A program made the position numbers and the translations under genes. The notes below the pieces were generated by a model. The model made no database searches. It was not told the DNA's origin and saw nothing but the letters and a program-made list of their open reading frames with translations. A stretch of 64,000 nt of DNA from Coleophoma eucalyptorum. Lineage: Eukaryota > Ascomycota > Leotiomycetes > Helotiales > Dermateaceae. Of this stretch, positions 11,701 to 23,614 are shown in pieces. Numbering within the stretch: the first letter of the stretch is position 1; the number at the start of each line of letters is the position of its first letter. Location: assembly GCA_026120035.1 (NCBI GenBank), contig JALRME010000014.1, forward strand, positions 434,001-498,000, in the 5' to 3' direction.

Positions 11701-14700
11701 CTACCTCTAGTCTAACTAGCCTACATTCGTCGAAATCGAACGCTATTTCGGCTTCTCGATTGTATAGTATTTTAAGTATTAAATCTCTTTCCTATATAGT
11801 AAGGCTATCCCTAATAATTAGCTTACTAATTCGCTCGAGACGTAATCTTAAGCCGCGACTGATTTTCGAGAACTTTAGGATTAACTAATGGTTGTATTTC
11901 CTAGGAACCTTAGGAGGTCTTTTAGCTACTATAATACTAGCCTTCTAATTCAAATGCCCTCCTAGAACCGATTCTATCTTTCTATTGAAATTAATAGGTC
12001 TAAATTTCTAGTCTTTTCTCTTGTATATTATAAAGACTTTCGCGTATCGATTTCCCCTTCTATTATATAGATCCTAGTTTTGTCTAATAGAAAAATCGTT
12101 ATATCGGCTCGACATTCTATATTCTATATCCTTAGAATACTTAATTTCTAGTATAAATATATACTATTCTATTGGATCTAGTGTTAGAGCTTCCGTACGC
12201 TCTAATTCAATCCTTCTTATCGTAGCTATTTGGGCCTTCTGATTTACTCCGTCGGACTAGATAAATCGACGCGCGCTATACGATCTACATAATCCTACCT
12301 TTTCAAGGTTTTTAACTTCGCTAGCTCTCCGACCTTGTTCTTAGGAACTAGCTATAATTTTGGGTATATCTCTTGATCTTTAGGAGATAGAACTTTATTT
12401 GAAACTCGAAGAGATACCTCTCTTCGACCGCGGTCGTTATATATAGTAGTGTATATACCGCTATCTCTCTATCCTATCGATACCCTACCTTAAAGAACCT
12501 ATAGTATCCTAAGAATCAGCTAGGTCTTTATATTCCGAACTACGAAAATATATATCTAAATAGATGTTTTACCTATTCCAACTTCGATATTCTTATAGAT
12601 TCCTTCGAATTCTCGACGGTCTCCTATGGAGGCTACTATTATCATCTAGGCCTCTAGATTTATAGGAAGGTTGCCTTAGATGGCTATATCCTCTAATACA
12701 ATATTGATTTCGACTCTAGTATCGATTATAGTAAGAACCTCGATTTCATTATTTAGTCGTACCCTAATTCTTAGAGACTTGGCTTTGTATATAGGTATTA
12801 AGGTATAATCCCCTTGGATCGCTCGTACGTATGCCTCCCTATTAGCTTTAAGAGCTACCTTTGATAACTTATTCTAGAATAGGAGTTTCTATAAACTATC
12901 TGAATGTACAAGAATTTCATACGCTATAGTCGTTACCTCCGAATTCAAGATCTTTATCAAGAAATCCTTAGGAATAGCTTTAGCTCGTATGGTATCTATA
13001 TACTTCAAAGGTTTCATTATAGGTATTAGCTAAGACCTATATCCCTATTCTATCTACTTAGTATCCTATATAGGAATATCCTCTATAGACTTTAGAGCTA
13101 TCTTCGACTTTTCTACCTCCTTTGGTTTCGTGTTTGTAGAATAAGCAATATCTACTTTTCGTAGTTACTAGTTCCTAATTCTTAGAACTTTTGAAGTAGG
13201 CATTCGACTTTCCTTTTCGATTCTTCTACGTAGGATATTCAGTATAGTCCTATTAATAGCCTTAGGGATATATTGTTCTCCCTTAATACTATAGACATCC
13301 ACACTAGTATACTCGATCTCCTATATATCTATATCCCACTCGATATCGGAATTAGGATCCTAGTTATCAATTTCAATACTTCGATTAGTAATCTATTCTC
13401 CTAGTTTTGGTAATATAATAATATCAGCTGTTCCTAGAACCCTATACTGTTGTTTATAATTCTCCGGATGGTTCATCTAGTACTAATTAAGCACTTGATT
13501 CCTCTAACTTCGATCTAGGTAGAAATAAATAGGACGAGATCCTAGGCTTTACTTTCTATACGAAATCCTACCTTCAACTATAAGATAATAAGCGCTATTA
13601 CCGTAGTCGAGTTCTAGGTTCTTACATTCGTACCTAAAGTATCCTCGCTCTAGATAGTATCTATATTAATCTATTCCAAGTTGGAACGAGCGCCTAGTAG
13701 GTCTCTAGCCGTATTAAGAAACTAGTGTTGCTTGTATAGTATTAATACCTACTACTATAGGAGTATTAGTTCTATAAGTCCTATCGTAATATTCGTAAGG
13801 ATTTAGTATAGAATATAGCGATACTTCTATATAAGAAACATATACTTATTGATTTACCTTATTGGGCTAGATAAATCCTTTAATAGCTATTACAAGCGCG
13901 TCCATTCTACCAACTAAATCCTTCTAATCTTTTGTCGAAACCTCTCTCTTATTCGAAGTTCTCTAAACAACTAGAATACTTTGAGCTACTACTAGTATAT
14001 CTTATATAGTCTTAGTAATATTTCTTTTCTTCCTTCTCTCCTATTTATCGTAGAAATCGACTAATTCTATTATATTATACTTATCGTCGGTATTAGGAAA
14101 GAATTCGTTCTTATCGCGTTCGATCTAGGTAATACGAAGTATCTCGTTTTTGATTCTTCCGAAATCTAAAGTCCTAGAATCCTCGAAGTTGAGTCTAAGT
14201 TTCCTAATAACCTTTTCTTAAATAGACCTTAGTAATCCTTTTATATACGAATGATACTAGAAGTATAGTACTAGCTTACCTTCCTCTATAAGTCTACTCG
14301 ATATTAATATATACTTTCGAGTATATTTTATAAGACTCTAGGGTCCTAAATCCCTTCGTTTGTTTGTAAAGGTCTCTAGATATACTAGCGAGTAGATCTT
14401 CTAGAACGTATCTATATCTCGGTAATCTAAAAGAAGTACTACTTTTAGAGCTCTCTAGTTTCGTTCTCTAAATTCTTCTATATCCCTAATTTCCGTACGA
14501 ATCGTATGTTTATAATAATCGATTATACGCCTTATCTTATCTAAGTTAGATATATTTAAGTCTTCGAATATAGTCTTAATTCGTTCTAGGAAGTCGGAAA
14601 TATTACTCCTAGAGAAGTATAAAGTTGTAGGTACCGTATTATATCTAATACCTAAATATAAGGATACGTAATAGCTATATTTACTAACTCTAGTGGCTTT

Positions 14701-15426
14701 ATCGGTTGTCTAAGCTTATGTATTAGTAATTAAAGCTATTAAGGTATCAATACTACTAAGAGTAGCACTCGAATTAGGTGTTTTTAGTATCGATATCTCG
14801 ACTATTTTGTAAAGGTTTTTCTGACTATTCTATATAGACTACTGAACTAACTAATATACTAACTACTATACGGACTACTAAACTAACTAATCTAAATAAA
14901 TAGGCGTCGCTATAGAATACGATACCTATAAGCCTATACTAGGTGCTATAGGTAACTAGGTATAGTACCAGATATACTAAAAGAATTAAAGTAACTATAT
15001 AATAAAGAAATTCATAATGATCGACGACTGCTGTCTAGCTCGAGTGAGTTCTTTCGGTAGATCCTACTTGATATACCAAAAGAAACTTAAAATAAGTAAG
15101 GCCGTAATATTATTAAAAATCGTAAAGAGGTTTTCGAATTCCTTAAATATCTTCTAGGTAAAGCTATTGAATTCAACCTCCTCTCTACTACTTTCCGTAA
15201 TATTAGGATCTCTATTCTATCGCTTATAGTCGATGTTCGCTCTCTATCGTACTATACTATATACCTTAGAATCCCTATAATAACGTCCCCTGCCGTATAC
15301 AGTAGACACTCTAGATTCTATTATATATAATAGAAATTTTCGGGTACTTAGCGATTCCCCTCTAATTTCTCTTTTGGTTATTCTCGTTACTTGCTCTTCT
15401 GTAGTAGACTATCGTATGATAAGAGA

Positions 15427-15445
15427 ATCGGGTGTAGTTCACCAA
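15427..15445 (-). other. Putative primer-binding site of the retrotransposon
   Basis: Directly inside the 5' LTR the minus strand reads TTGGTGAACTACACCCGAT, with the TGG start expected where a tRNA 3' end (CCA) would pair. The tRNA species is not assigned. Confidence 0.55.
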
Positions 15446-15763
15446 TATAAATAGTGATATATAGTTTAAGGTAGTTTAATTCATTCTCTTGGGATATAAT
15501 AATATATAACAAAGACATAAGTAGTTAGGAGTCTTAACTAAATAATTCCTATAATGATATAACTAAAGAAGAGCTACGAAGGAGGTAGTTTGGTTGGTCG
15601 ACGTTCTCGATTTCTATAGTCCGATCATTTCATCCGTAAGTCGATAATGATTTGTATGATAGCTAGGGACCAATATATATGTATTACCGGGTAGGAACAA
15701 GGTTCCTCCGATCGGTTGCACATTCTACCGTCCCGTTGCCTCGTCCCATTCCACCAGTTTACA
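15446..15763 (-). repeat. LTR (5' LTR of the retrotransposon)
   Basis: 318-bp partner of the left LTR; its outer TG has become TA by a G-to-A change. Followed by the ATAT duplication. Confidence 0.93.
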
Positions 15764-17101
15764 ATATAATCGTAAGTATGATTATTAACGAGCGAAATAC
15801 AAAGATCTAACTATTATTCGAGATTGGTTCCGCCTTATACAGAATACGATTACAAAGTATAATATTATAGAGGAGAATATATATTTTTGATAAGATAGGA
15901 TTCTAGATAGGAGTTATCTTAATAGCTAAGGTTATAACTAGATCAGAGAATACCAATAGGCCTATTTCAATACAGCTAGGAAATCACAAATAAGTTATAA
16001 TTATTAATTATATATCCTCAAACAAATAGAGTCTACTATTAGTTATTATATTCGATAGAAAGCTAAATCAGTCTACTTGGTATACAACTAGTTTACCTCT
16101 AGATTGGATAATTATAGTTACTAAAAATAGATGGACAAATAATCAACTAGGTCTTTATTGGCTTAAGAATATATTCCAAGAGTATATAATTCATCGTACG
16201 AAAGGAATATATCGACTACTTATACTAGACGGCTACGGAAGTTATAATATACTAGAATTTGACTTATACTATAAGGAACAAAGTATTATTACACTCTATA
16301 TACCTCTACATTCGTCTCACCTATTATAGCCACTTGATACCGGCTGCTTCTCGGTTTTAAAGCGTTAGTATAGCAAGCAAGTCGAACGGCTAATAAGGAA
16401 CGGAGTAAATGATATTAACAAGGAAGACTTCCTTAAAGTATATTATATTATACATATAGAGACTATAAGTCCTATAAATATTCAGAGTAGTTTTTTAGCT
16501 ACTAGAATAGTATCGTACGACCCTAAGAGAATACTCTCGCGATTATATACTCAATTAAAGGCTCTAATACTACCACCACCTATAGCCGAAAAGGAAGGAC
16601 TTTGGGTGCCTAGAACACCTTATACTATTACTCAATTAGAGCTCCAAACAAAGGCAATTAAAGAGTATATTCGACGTCGTACAAAGAGTCCACTAAGTCC
16701 AACAGATACTACCTTAACTCAATTAGTCAAAGGCTATCAAATGGCTATACATAATGCTATACTTCTTGCAGAGGAGAACAAGCAATTACGAGCTAAAAAT
16801 AAGAGGCAAAAGAGAAATAGAGCTAAACGAAAGTCATATATAGCTACTAATAGTATTCTTATAGTCCAAGAGGGTTTGGAACTATCGCCAATAGCTAATA
16901 GAGAGCTAGAAGGTAGGGCACCGAACGAGGAAGAAACCAAGAAAAAGCGTACACCTAGTAAGTATAGTATATGTAAATCTGAGGAGCATAATGCTCGTAC
17001 ATTCCCTACAAAGTAGGGTTCCAATTAGGGCTATTTATTAGGGCTTATATGGATAATTGGCTGTTATATAGCATTATAAAGTAGTAATAAGGTGGCGGGG
17101 C

Positions 17102-17142
17102 GGGACACTTGCTTATACGGGACACTCGCTTATTAAGTACGT
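17102..17142 (-). repeat. Right terminal inverted repeat of the split pogo element
   Basis: Perfect inverted match to the left repeat, ending at a TA dinucleotide. Confidence 0.95.
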
Positions 17143-17576
17143 TATGACCTAGCCTCAAGCGACAAAACACAGCAGTTTGAGGACAATAATGAAGATATCA
17201 CGGCATTGACGGTAACGCATCAAGTGCATGTTAAATGCCCATATTCTCCAAGCCAGGTGAAACTCTGAACTATTGAGTAAATGATTGAAGATCGGAACTC
17301 CTTTTCTCGGCAAAGCAGAGCAGGCCAGTCTTTAGAGTAACCAGCGAAGCAAAACCCAGATCTTTAGTGGGAAATCATGTCAATGATTATAATTGCCACA
17401 CAGGAAAAGAAAGAGTCTAACAGAAGAAACTTTGAGCAATGCCGTTTGCCAGGATTTAAGGTTGGGGGATGGGAATTCTTTTGGGACTAATAAAAGAGTG
17501 AGCTTTTTATATTACCTAAGTATTTCAACAAGTACGTTGGGCCTTATTAAATCAGTCGTACAATTTGAAGAATTAT
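17143..17576. other. Intergenic region, transposon edge to regulator 3' end
   Basis: Contains the TA duplication of the transposon and the 3' flank of the minus-strand regulator. No feature recognised. Confidence 0.5.
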
Positions 17577-20127
17577 CTACCAAAATGAATCATTATGCGT
17601 ATTTTGCAGCGCATCAAAGTTGTAATCTACAGGTAAATAATCAAAAGTGAAGTCGTAATCGAAATCAGTATGAATTGGCTCTCCATACGCGTTTTCACTA
17701 GATTCAGAATCCAATCCCAAATTTGTCTCTGTCTCAGCGCTACAACCTTGAGGTAATTGGTCAATCCAATCCATGGTAAAAGAATCGACAAGGAACGGAT
17801 CGACCTCAAATTTAGGCTTATCCTCTCCAACTGTCAAATTTCCAGAGAAATGGCGTTCAGCTGATCCGATCGAGCCAACTGGTGTTGAGGCCTTTGTGCT
17901 GATGGGGGGTTTATTCTTATCTTTATCCGGACCTAACTCTTGTAGTTCTTGATATAACCTGGTGACATTTTCCCAAATCCTTTTGGCGGGATTCCACGAG
18001 CGAGACAGCTCCTCCAGTGTCGCCAAGCATGTCTCGATATACTTATCATAATTTTTCGAATCATTAACATTGAGCCTCTTAATATGCAATAATACAAGTG
18101 CTGCTGAGAGGGTACAATGTGTTGCTGTAAGGGGACTTTTGTAGAAGGTTCCATAGATCTCACGATATTTTCTTGAAATAGTACAAATCTTTTCCGCCGA
18201 GTTGTAGCATATTCCACAAGCTTTTCTAAAGATTGCGTCGTTGCGCTCAGTCTGCGATTGAACCTGAGACTTACTTCCTTGGTAGCCTGGCTTTGATATG
18301 AAGGGTTTCATTAGAAGAATGAAAGACGTGTGATACACCATGTGGAGCGTATAAACATGCGGAAGCTTTTGAGAACCAATGTCTCGGTCAAGCTTTAGTT
18401 CCGAGGGAAGATCATAGAACCATGTCCTTAATTCTAAGATACTGGAGGCCACAAATGGTAGTCTCTGCCGTCCACGAAGTAGTGGTTTTAAAGCATACCT
18501 AGAATTATTAAACACTAGTTCTTCACAGCAAAATTATGGGTTTGCGTACAAGTTAAGTAGCATTTTTTCTAGGATACGGCAAGCTTTGATAAGAGCACTT
18601 TGTAGAAGCGCCAAATCTTTATCAGGTACGAGTGGAATTTCTTTTTCAGATTCACAAGTATGAACGTTTTCGCTTCGAATAGCTGTCGAAAATGATGGCA
18701 TATCTACTGCACCTTGAAAGTCCTTTGGCGGAAAAACATTAGTGGCAATCAAAAAAGCAGTAACCGAGGACAGAAGTATACTTACTAGCATGGTACATAC
18801 CCGACCTATGTAGCTTGCTGATAGCTTGTCATGGCAGTATAATGACCAATAAATATTCCTCCTTAGTTGTATCTCCTCTGTAGACATTAACCCCGACAAC
18901 GAAGCCGAGTCAAGATTGAGTCCCATATCAAGGGCTAATCTATTTGCCATGCCTTGATGAAGCCACCCAGCGGCATCAGCCCCAGTTGCCTAATTGTTTC
19001 AAGACTTAGAGGACATATCCATGATAAACCTTATCAAAGAGATTAACTTACTATATAGTACATTCCCATAATGGTAATGGATTGTATCGTAGTGATACTT
19101 GGCCACTTCAAATCATAGTGGAGTAAAACCTCGGCCTTCTCAAAGAACAGTCGTCCGGCAGTATTAGAGTCATCTGGGTCTGAGCGTACTTCAAGCCTGT
19201 CCGAGTATCGAGCTCCTATAGCTAGTATGCAATTTAGGAGTAAAGGGCTGAAATACCGCCCACCTGTTTTCTCGCTTTCTCGGAAGAGCTTTTCTTTAAC
19301 TACCTGACACCAAGGCTGTTCCCAAACGAAATATAACTCAATCAAATGGTTCTTGAGCTCGTCGGGAACATCATCCTCATCGGCCAGATTTTGCAAGAAC
19401 CGATTGAATTTGACACCATGCTTCCCTAGCCTTGAGGAACTCTCAGTTGAGACATGGGCAAACTCCTCCCTCGTGTCATTGTTCCCCACTATGATTTTCA
19501 TATCAGTATATCTGAGTTAAATTTATCGAATCTACCCTCTTACATTTAGAAGGTTGAAACTCTAGACGTCCGCTTGTTGCACCGAAATAGCGCACCTCGC
19601 CGTCTTGGTCAAAGTTAAGTGATTCATCTGTGGACAGAGCGCCCTCAAAAGCAGCGCACAAATCTTCAACAGTTGAAGAATTGGCACCGGCAGCTGTACT
19701 TTGACCTGTGTCGCGAGAAGTCTTCATGTCCTGAGTTAAAGACGAGAACTCATCACCTGTTGGTAATGCAGCAATGGATGCATCGATATCAATTCCATGC
19801 GAGCGCAAGATATGCTCCAGGTTATCAATGCGATTACGTAGAAGGAGGACATAAGACTTTGGTGCGGGACGACGACCATCCTCGACGAGTGTATAATGGC
19901 ATTTGAGAGAGCGATCCAAACAACGAGAACAAGATGGCCGCCTTCCGTCGCACTTTGTGGGGTAGGTTAGTCGGCATTGTATCATACGGTATCAACAAGT
20001 AAACATGCATCACAACCCAAGAACTCAAGTGGAGCAGTATCACACTTGAAGGGATAGGATGACCTACCTTTGCCCTTCTCCGACGGCAGTCCTCGCACGC
20101 CTTTGAGGTATTCTTCCTTCTTTGCAT
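17577..20127 (-). CDS. Zn2Cys6 fungal transcription factor
   Basis: Six exons (20127-20068, 19952-19544, 19488-19052, 18989-18786, 18722-18550, 18498-17577) give 734 residues with all phases closed. The binuclear cluster is formed across intron 1: Cys 11, 14, 21, 28, 31 and 38 (CEDCRRRRAK then CDGRRPSCSRC). A leucine-rich linker follows, then the DGEVRYFGATSGRLEF block that opens the fungal-specific regulatory domain in many such proteins, then GWLHQGMANRLALDMGL and a GR...D...MPSF motif typical of PF04082. The acidic C-terminus may be an activation region. Nuclear DNA-binding regulator; its divergent neighbour is RidA, and it may control the catabolic genes to its right. Its target is not deducible. 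Confidence 0.92.
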
Positions 20128-20982
20128 GTTCACCCCCCTTGTGGACTTAGAGACACCTTGTACTGTGTAACAGAGTTGATGCTCTTGATGGACGGATGAC
20201 TTAGGGATTCGGCTTGTGATGTATATAGCACAATAAGCCGAGCTCGTTGAAGGAATGGAATGAGTGAATGGCGCGATGAACACCGATCCCAGCTGGCTTG
20301 TTGTCCTGCTGAAAACTCTCGGGTACCGCGTTGCAGTTTGTGCTGGGATGGACAAATACAGTTGGCGCTAGTAAGCCTTTGGCCCTTCGCGTATTTCCTG
20401 CGACGATACAATACCTCTAGGACAGTTCTCTAAGAGTAGGAAGTTGATCACATGTTATAATTGAAGCAGGTGTTAAAGGGCCTACTTAGTATAAAGCGTA
20501 TAATTCTAATCTTGAAAATTGTTTTATGATAATAGACTTTGCGAATGATGATAACAATCGTACTACATCCCGTGTGTAAATTGAAGACGCAACGTCGAAA
20601 CATGGCTTCTCGGGTCTCCATGCTAAATTACCGTCCTAAGCCGCGGAAATGACGATTCAGTTGCAAGTACTAAAGACAATACCTTTACATACTATCTAAC
20701 TTTCATATGCAATTGGGGCAATCCAAAATAGCCTTTGATTTGTAACTAAAGTAAAAAAATTCTGCAAGTTCTTGGCAGAGCCTTCCATTGACATCTAGGT
20801 GTTATGCGCCAGAAGGAAAATATGTTCCGCTGCCTTTTGGCTTATTAAGATATTAGTTAAGCTACCATTGCTCCAGACATAAAGTATGTCATTTTCCCAT
20901 CGCCCAACACAACTTTGTAGTTCGTCATAATTTCCTGTTTTAACATTTATAATTCTCTTCGGATGTCAATAGTATTATTTCG
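20128..20982. promoter_or_regulatory. Divergent promoter between Zn2Cys6 regulator and RidA
   Basis: 855 bp separating two diverging genes; a shared control region is plausible. Open frames here (for example 20355-20130 on the minus strand) look like upstream leader sequence of the regulator rather than genes. I find no clear operator. Confidence 0.45.
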
Positions 20983-21465
20983 ATGATGTCTAGGCTTCAA
21001 TATTTTGCGTATCCTGGACAAGGCGTTGCAAAGCGCGAGCAGTTTTCCTATTCCCAAGCGGTTCGTGTGGGCGACCGTATTGAATGTGCTGGGCAGGGTA
21101 TGAATTCCGTCGCTTGGTTCAACGGTGTGGAAAAGCTAATAAATCGAGCAGGTGGATGGAATCCAATCACTGGCGAATTCTACAAAGAAATCAACGCGCA
21201 AATTGATCAAGCTTTTGCCAATGTCGATCTCAACTTGAAGCATGCTGGCGGGAAGGGATGGAGTCAAGTTTTCCGTGTCAATTCATATCATGTTCCTATC
21301 AACGACGAGGCACTGGCGGCAATGGTACGAAACTTCAAGAAATACATGCCTGATCACGAACCTATTTGGACTTGTGTTGGGGTTACAAGATTGGGAGAGG
21401 ACGACATGCGGGTGGAAATTGAGGTATCGGCTTTTGATCCTGAAGGTGCTAAGAATGCACAATAG
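20983..21465 (+). CDS. RidA/YjgF/UK114 family enamine-imine deaminase
   Basis: Exons 20983-21097 and 21152-21465, 142 residues after splicing. The 54-bp intron (GTATG donor, CTAATA branch, GCAG acceptor) is a multiple of three without stops, so an unspliced reading looks open, but it would place 18 foreign residues inside the conserved AGQGGWNPITGEF block. Further family motifs are INAQIDQAFANVDLNLKHAG, FRVNSYHVPI and the C-terminal MRVEIEVSAF. RidA proteins hydrolyse reactive 2-aminoacrylate-type enamines/imines released by PLP enzymes; fungal members of this longer type often sit in catabolic clusters. It fits the amine/nitrogen theme of the neighbours. Start: first of two adjacent ATG codons. 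Confidence 0.92.
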   Translation: MMSRLQYFAYPGQGVAKREQFSYSQAVRVGDRIECAGQGMNSVAWFNGVEKLINRAGGWNPITGEFYKEINAQIDQAFANVDLNLKHAGGKGWSQVFRVNSYHVPINDEALAAMVRNFKKYMPDHEPIWTCVGVTRLGEDDMRVEIEVSAFDPEGAKNAQ

Positions 21466-22196
21466 ATCAATTATCATCTATGTCAACAAATGAGGCATCC
21501 TCTCCGTTCCATTCAGATATTGAAGTTGTCTTGTGCACTTCAAAATCTTCCTGACACTCGCGCCAGCATTCCTGGCACATATGTCTTTTGATGTTTGCGA
21601 AAGCTTACTTAGCGAGGCCCTTGATAAACAAAAGTACTTGAAATCTGCTCATATTATCATTGTATAACGTGATATATAAAGTCTAATGTAATACAGTCAC
21701 AGTGAAAAACTGAGTAGCGCTGAGAAGAGAAAGCAAATTGAGCCCGAAGAGTTAATACCGAGACAGAACAAATAGAAAGGCTAGAAGGTACATATATTCT
21801 AAATGGTTCAAGTTAGAAAATCAATTTATAATCATCAAATTCTAGTCCTTTAAACAAATAAAGTCGACTAGCTCTCTGGAAAGTAGATATGTAACCGGCG
21901 ACTATCCGGCGGAAAATGTAGTCCGCTCCGCACTGAGGAACTTACTTTCCGGCATTCGCCCCCCCCCCTGGTTGTATTATCAACGTAACGTTATTCCAGA
22001 TTATCCTACTTTATATGTCACATTTTGTTTATGATCCGGGAGGCCCCGGAAAACATGGGTGTAGGGGTAAGAATACATTAATACAAGAAAAAAGCATTTT
22101 GTTCAGCGAGGGAGACGTAGTAGCATATTATTTCCACTGATCGTCACGTCTTATGAAGGACATACAGGCAGCTCATCCAGCAATAAACCAATCAAT
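21466..22196. promoter_or_regulatory. Intergenic region upstream of the alcohol dehydrogenase
   Basis: Holds the RidA 3' flank and the dehydrogenase promoter. It contains a run of ten C (around 21959-21968), CGG/CCG triplets near 21906-21954 that could be Zn2Cys6 sites, and a CCGGGAGGCCCCGG block near 22036. None can be assigned to a regulator. Confidence 0.35.
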
Positions 22197-23614
22197 ATGG
22201 CCGGCCTCGTTCAACCTTTACCGTCAACTCTCGTCCATGGCCACCCTTCTGATGAAATTTCACAGGAGAATTGCGTAATTGCTCAACCAGATATTCACTA
22301 TTCAACATTACCAAGTAATCATGATGAACAGAAGAATTTTGCTCACTCAATCCACACTGAAAGCTCCATACGGCCAACAAAAGATACCATCCTAGAAACA
22401 ACGACAAGTATTGCGGCTTTAGTCTCTGTTAGAGGCCAGACACCAGCGATATTCACCCCCCTTCCTTTGCCAGACCTTGGACCGTCCGAAATCCTCGTTC
22501 GACTTTCTCATAGCGGTGTTTGTGCAACTGACAGTGCTATTTTCAACGGAACATTAGGTGAGTCGGATGGGATAACAGGATTCATTAGTCCGAATATTGG
22601 TGGACACGAAGGCATAGGTATTATCATTGACATCGGTGTTCCGAAAGACCAAAATGGTGCACCAAATTCAGATGATTCTGGGATACAACATGCCGGCGGG
22701 TTCTATGTTGGGCAGAGAGTTGGAGTTCGATGGACATCGAAGAGTTGTGAGAGTTGCGAATACTGCCAAATTGGCAGAGGAGATCTATGTGCTTTTCAAA
22801 GGATGACCAGCGTTCATGAACATGGGACTTTTCAACAATTTTGTAGAGTTCACATGAGCGCCGCAGTGGTTATCCCAGAATGCGTCAGCGCAGTGAGCGC
22901 CGCTGCTATGATGTGTGCAGGATCTGCAGCATATATGGCTGTGAAAGTAAGTCTGTCAAAATCTGACATTAAAGTCCTAGATTTAACTAACGTGCTTATT
23001 ATTATTATTATTAGCAAATTAGAGCTGTAGTTCCGAACAAGAAAGGGAAGGTCATCATAATTGGTGCCGGAGGTTCCATCGGTCACATAGCCAATCAATT
23101 TGCGAGGGTCTTCGGATTCGAGGTCATAGCAATCGACAAAGGTGTAGTAAAGGGGGAGCTATGCCTTAATCAAGGCGCATCACAGTACTTTGATGTAACA
23201 ACGGATTCCTTTGACACAATCAAGGATACGATATTGAAGAGTTCATTGAAGGATGGATATGCTGGTGTGGATGGTGTTATCGTCGCTTCTGGAGGTTCCA
23301 TAGAGCCTTTTAACAAATCGCTCGAACTTCTGAGGCCACTGGGCGTGATGGTGATGGTCGGAAATCCATCTCCTGAAAATTACATGACATTGGATGTGCC
23401 AATGATGATTATTAAAAATATAAAAATCGTTGCGACATTGATGGGTGGGAAGAAGGATTGCGAAGAGGCACTAGGATATCTTGCAGATGGACTCATCCAG
23501 CCTCAAATTCAAATGATGCCATTTCTGGACTTAAATCAGGTTTTGGGGCAACTCAAAAGTGGAAATATAATTGGGAAGATAGTTCTTGAAATCCCACAGG
23601 GCTACCAATTATAA
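22197..23614 (+). CDS. Zinc-dependent alcohol dehydrogenase (MDR superfamily)
   Basis: Exons 22197-22946 and 23015-23614, 449 residues. NAD(P)-dependent oxidation of an alcohol or reduction of an aldehyde. The catalytic domain shows the zinc ligands Cys (GVCATD) and His/Glu (GGHEG), the structural zinc cluster CESCEYCQIGRGDLC, and the Rossmann motif GAGGSIGH followed by an acidic residue (IAID) that favours NAD. Residues 1-70 are an unusual extension before the MDR domain with no targeting signal that I can see. The intron ends in a (TTA)n microsatellite right at the acceptor. Similar to fungal class I/propanol-preferring enzymes; the substrate is unknown. Lies between RidA and nitrilase. Confidence 0.9.

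Larger units (their letters stand above)
4944..15763 (-). mobile_element. Ty3/gypsy LTR retrotransposon, RIP-degraded, nested in the pogo element
   Basis: Two 318-bp LTRs (4944-5261, 15446-15763) with TG...CA ends are flanked by a 4-bp ATAT duplication (4940-4943, 15764-15767). The element reads on the minus strand: a likely primer-binding site just inside the right LTR, gag-like region (15.4-13.4 kb) with a degenerate knuckle near 13.6 kb, protease near 12.72 kb (DTR where DTG is expected), reverse transcriptase with AFLDDIIVK at 11.19-11.21 kb, RNase H, then integrase with YNPEAN near 9.55 kb. Reverse transcriptase before integrase is the Ty3/gypsy order. A G-rich polypurine tract lies just inside the left LTR. 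All frames are broken by stops, and CpG/CpA depletion fits RIP. At 10.8 kb it is large for the group because of an extra 3' segment. Confidence 0.95.
4545..17016 (+). pseudogene. Pogo/Fot1 transposase, split and degenerate
   Basis: The N-terminal part (4545-4943) reads as a Psq/CENP-B-type helix-turn-helix (MPPPNDTQS..., YNVPTKTLTRRFRG) and is cut by the retrotransposon after KLKSRY. The frame resumes at 15768 with NRKYDYQ-like sequence, then the DDE region: the first Asp block is ruined by stops near 15890, the second is LLILDGYGSYN near 16220, then HSSHLL*PLDTGCFSVLKR near 16320. The basic C-terminus (16606-17016) ends in a decayed CCHC-like knuckle, CKSEEHNARTFP, in which the last Cys has become Phe. 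Many in-frame TAA/TAG codons replace Gln or Trp, and the two halves do not sum to a multiple of three, so at least one indel also exists. Dead copy. Confidence 0.9.
4462..17142 (+). mobile_element. Pogo/Fot1-type DNA transposon, split by an LTR retrotransposon
   Basis: Perfect 41-bp terminal inverted repeats (4462-4502 and 17102-17142) both start with ACGT and are flanked by a TA target duplication (4460-4461, 17143-17144), the signature of Tc1/mariner-pogo elements. Each repeat contains two near copies of a GTGTCCC-bearing unit. Removing the 10,820-bp LTR element and its 4-bp duplication leaves 1,857 bp, the usual length for fungal Fot1-like elements. The transposase frame starts at 4545 and ends at 17016 but is interrupted. 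Confidence 0.95.

Noticed and set aside
5411..13877. CRISPR-like array from the repeated 27-bp unit
   Set aside because: Copies are kilobases apart, in a eukaryotic retrotransposon, with no regular spacers.
4462..17142. Starship-type giant element
   Set aside because: No DUF3435 tyrosine-recombinase gene seen at an edge; the structure is fully explained by a pogo element plus an LTR element.
20983..21465. RidA read as one continuous 160-residue frame
   Set aside because: The 54-bp insert has GTATG...CTAATA...GCAG intron signals and breaks the conserved GQGGWNP block; splicing gives the family length.
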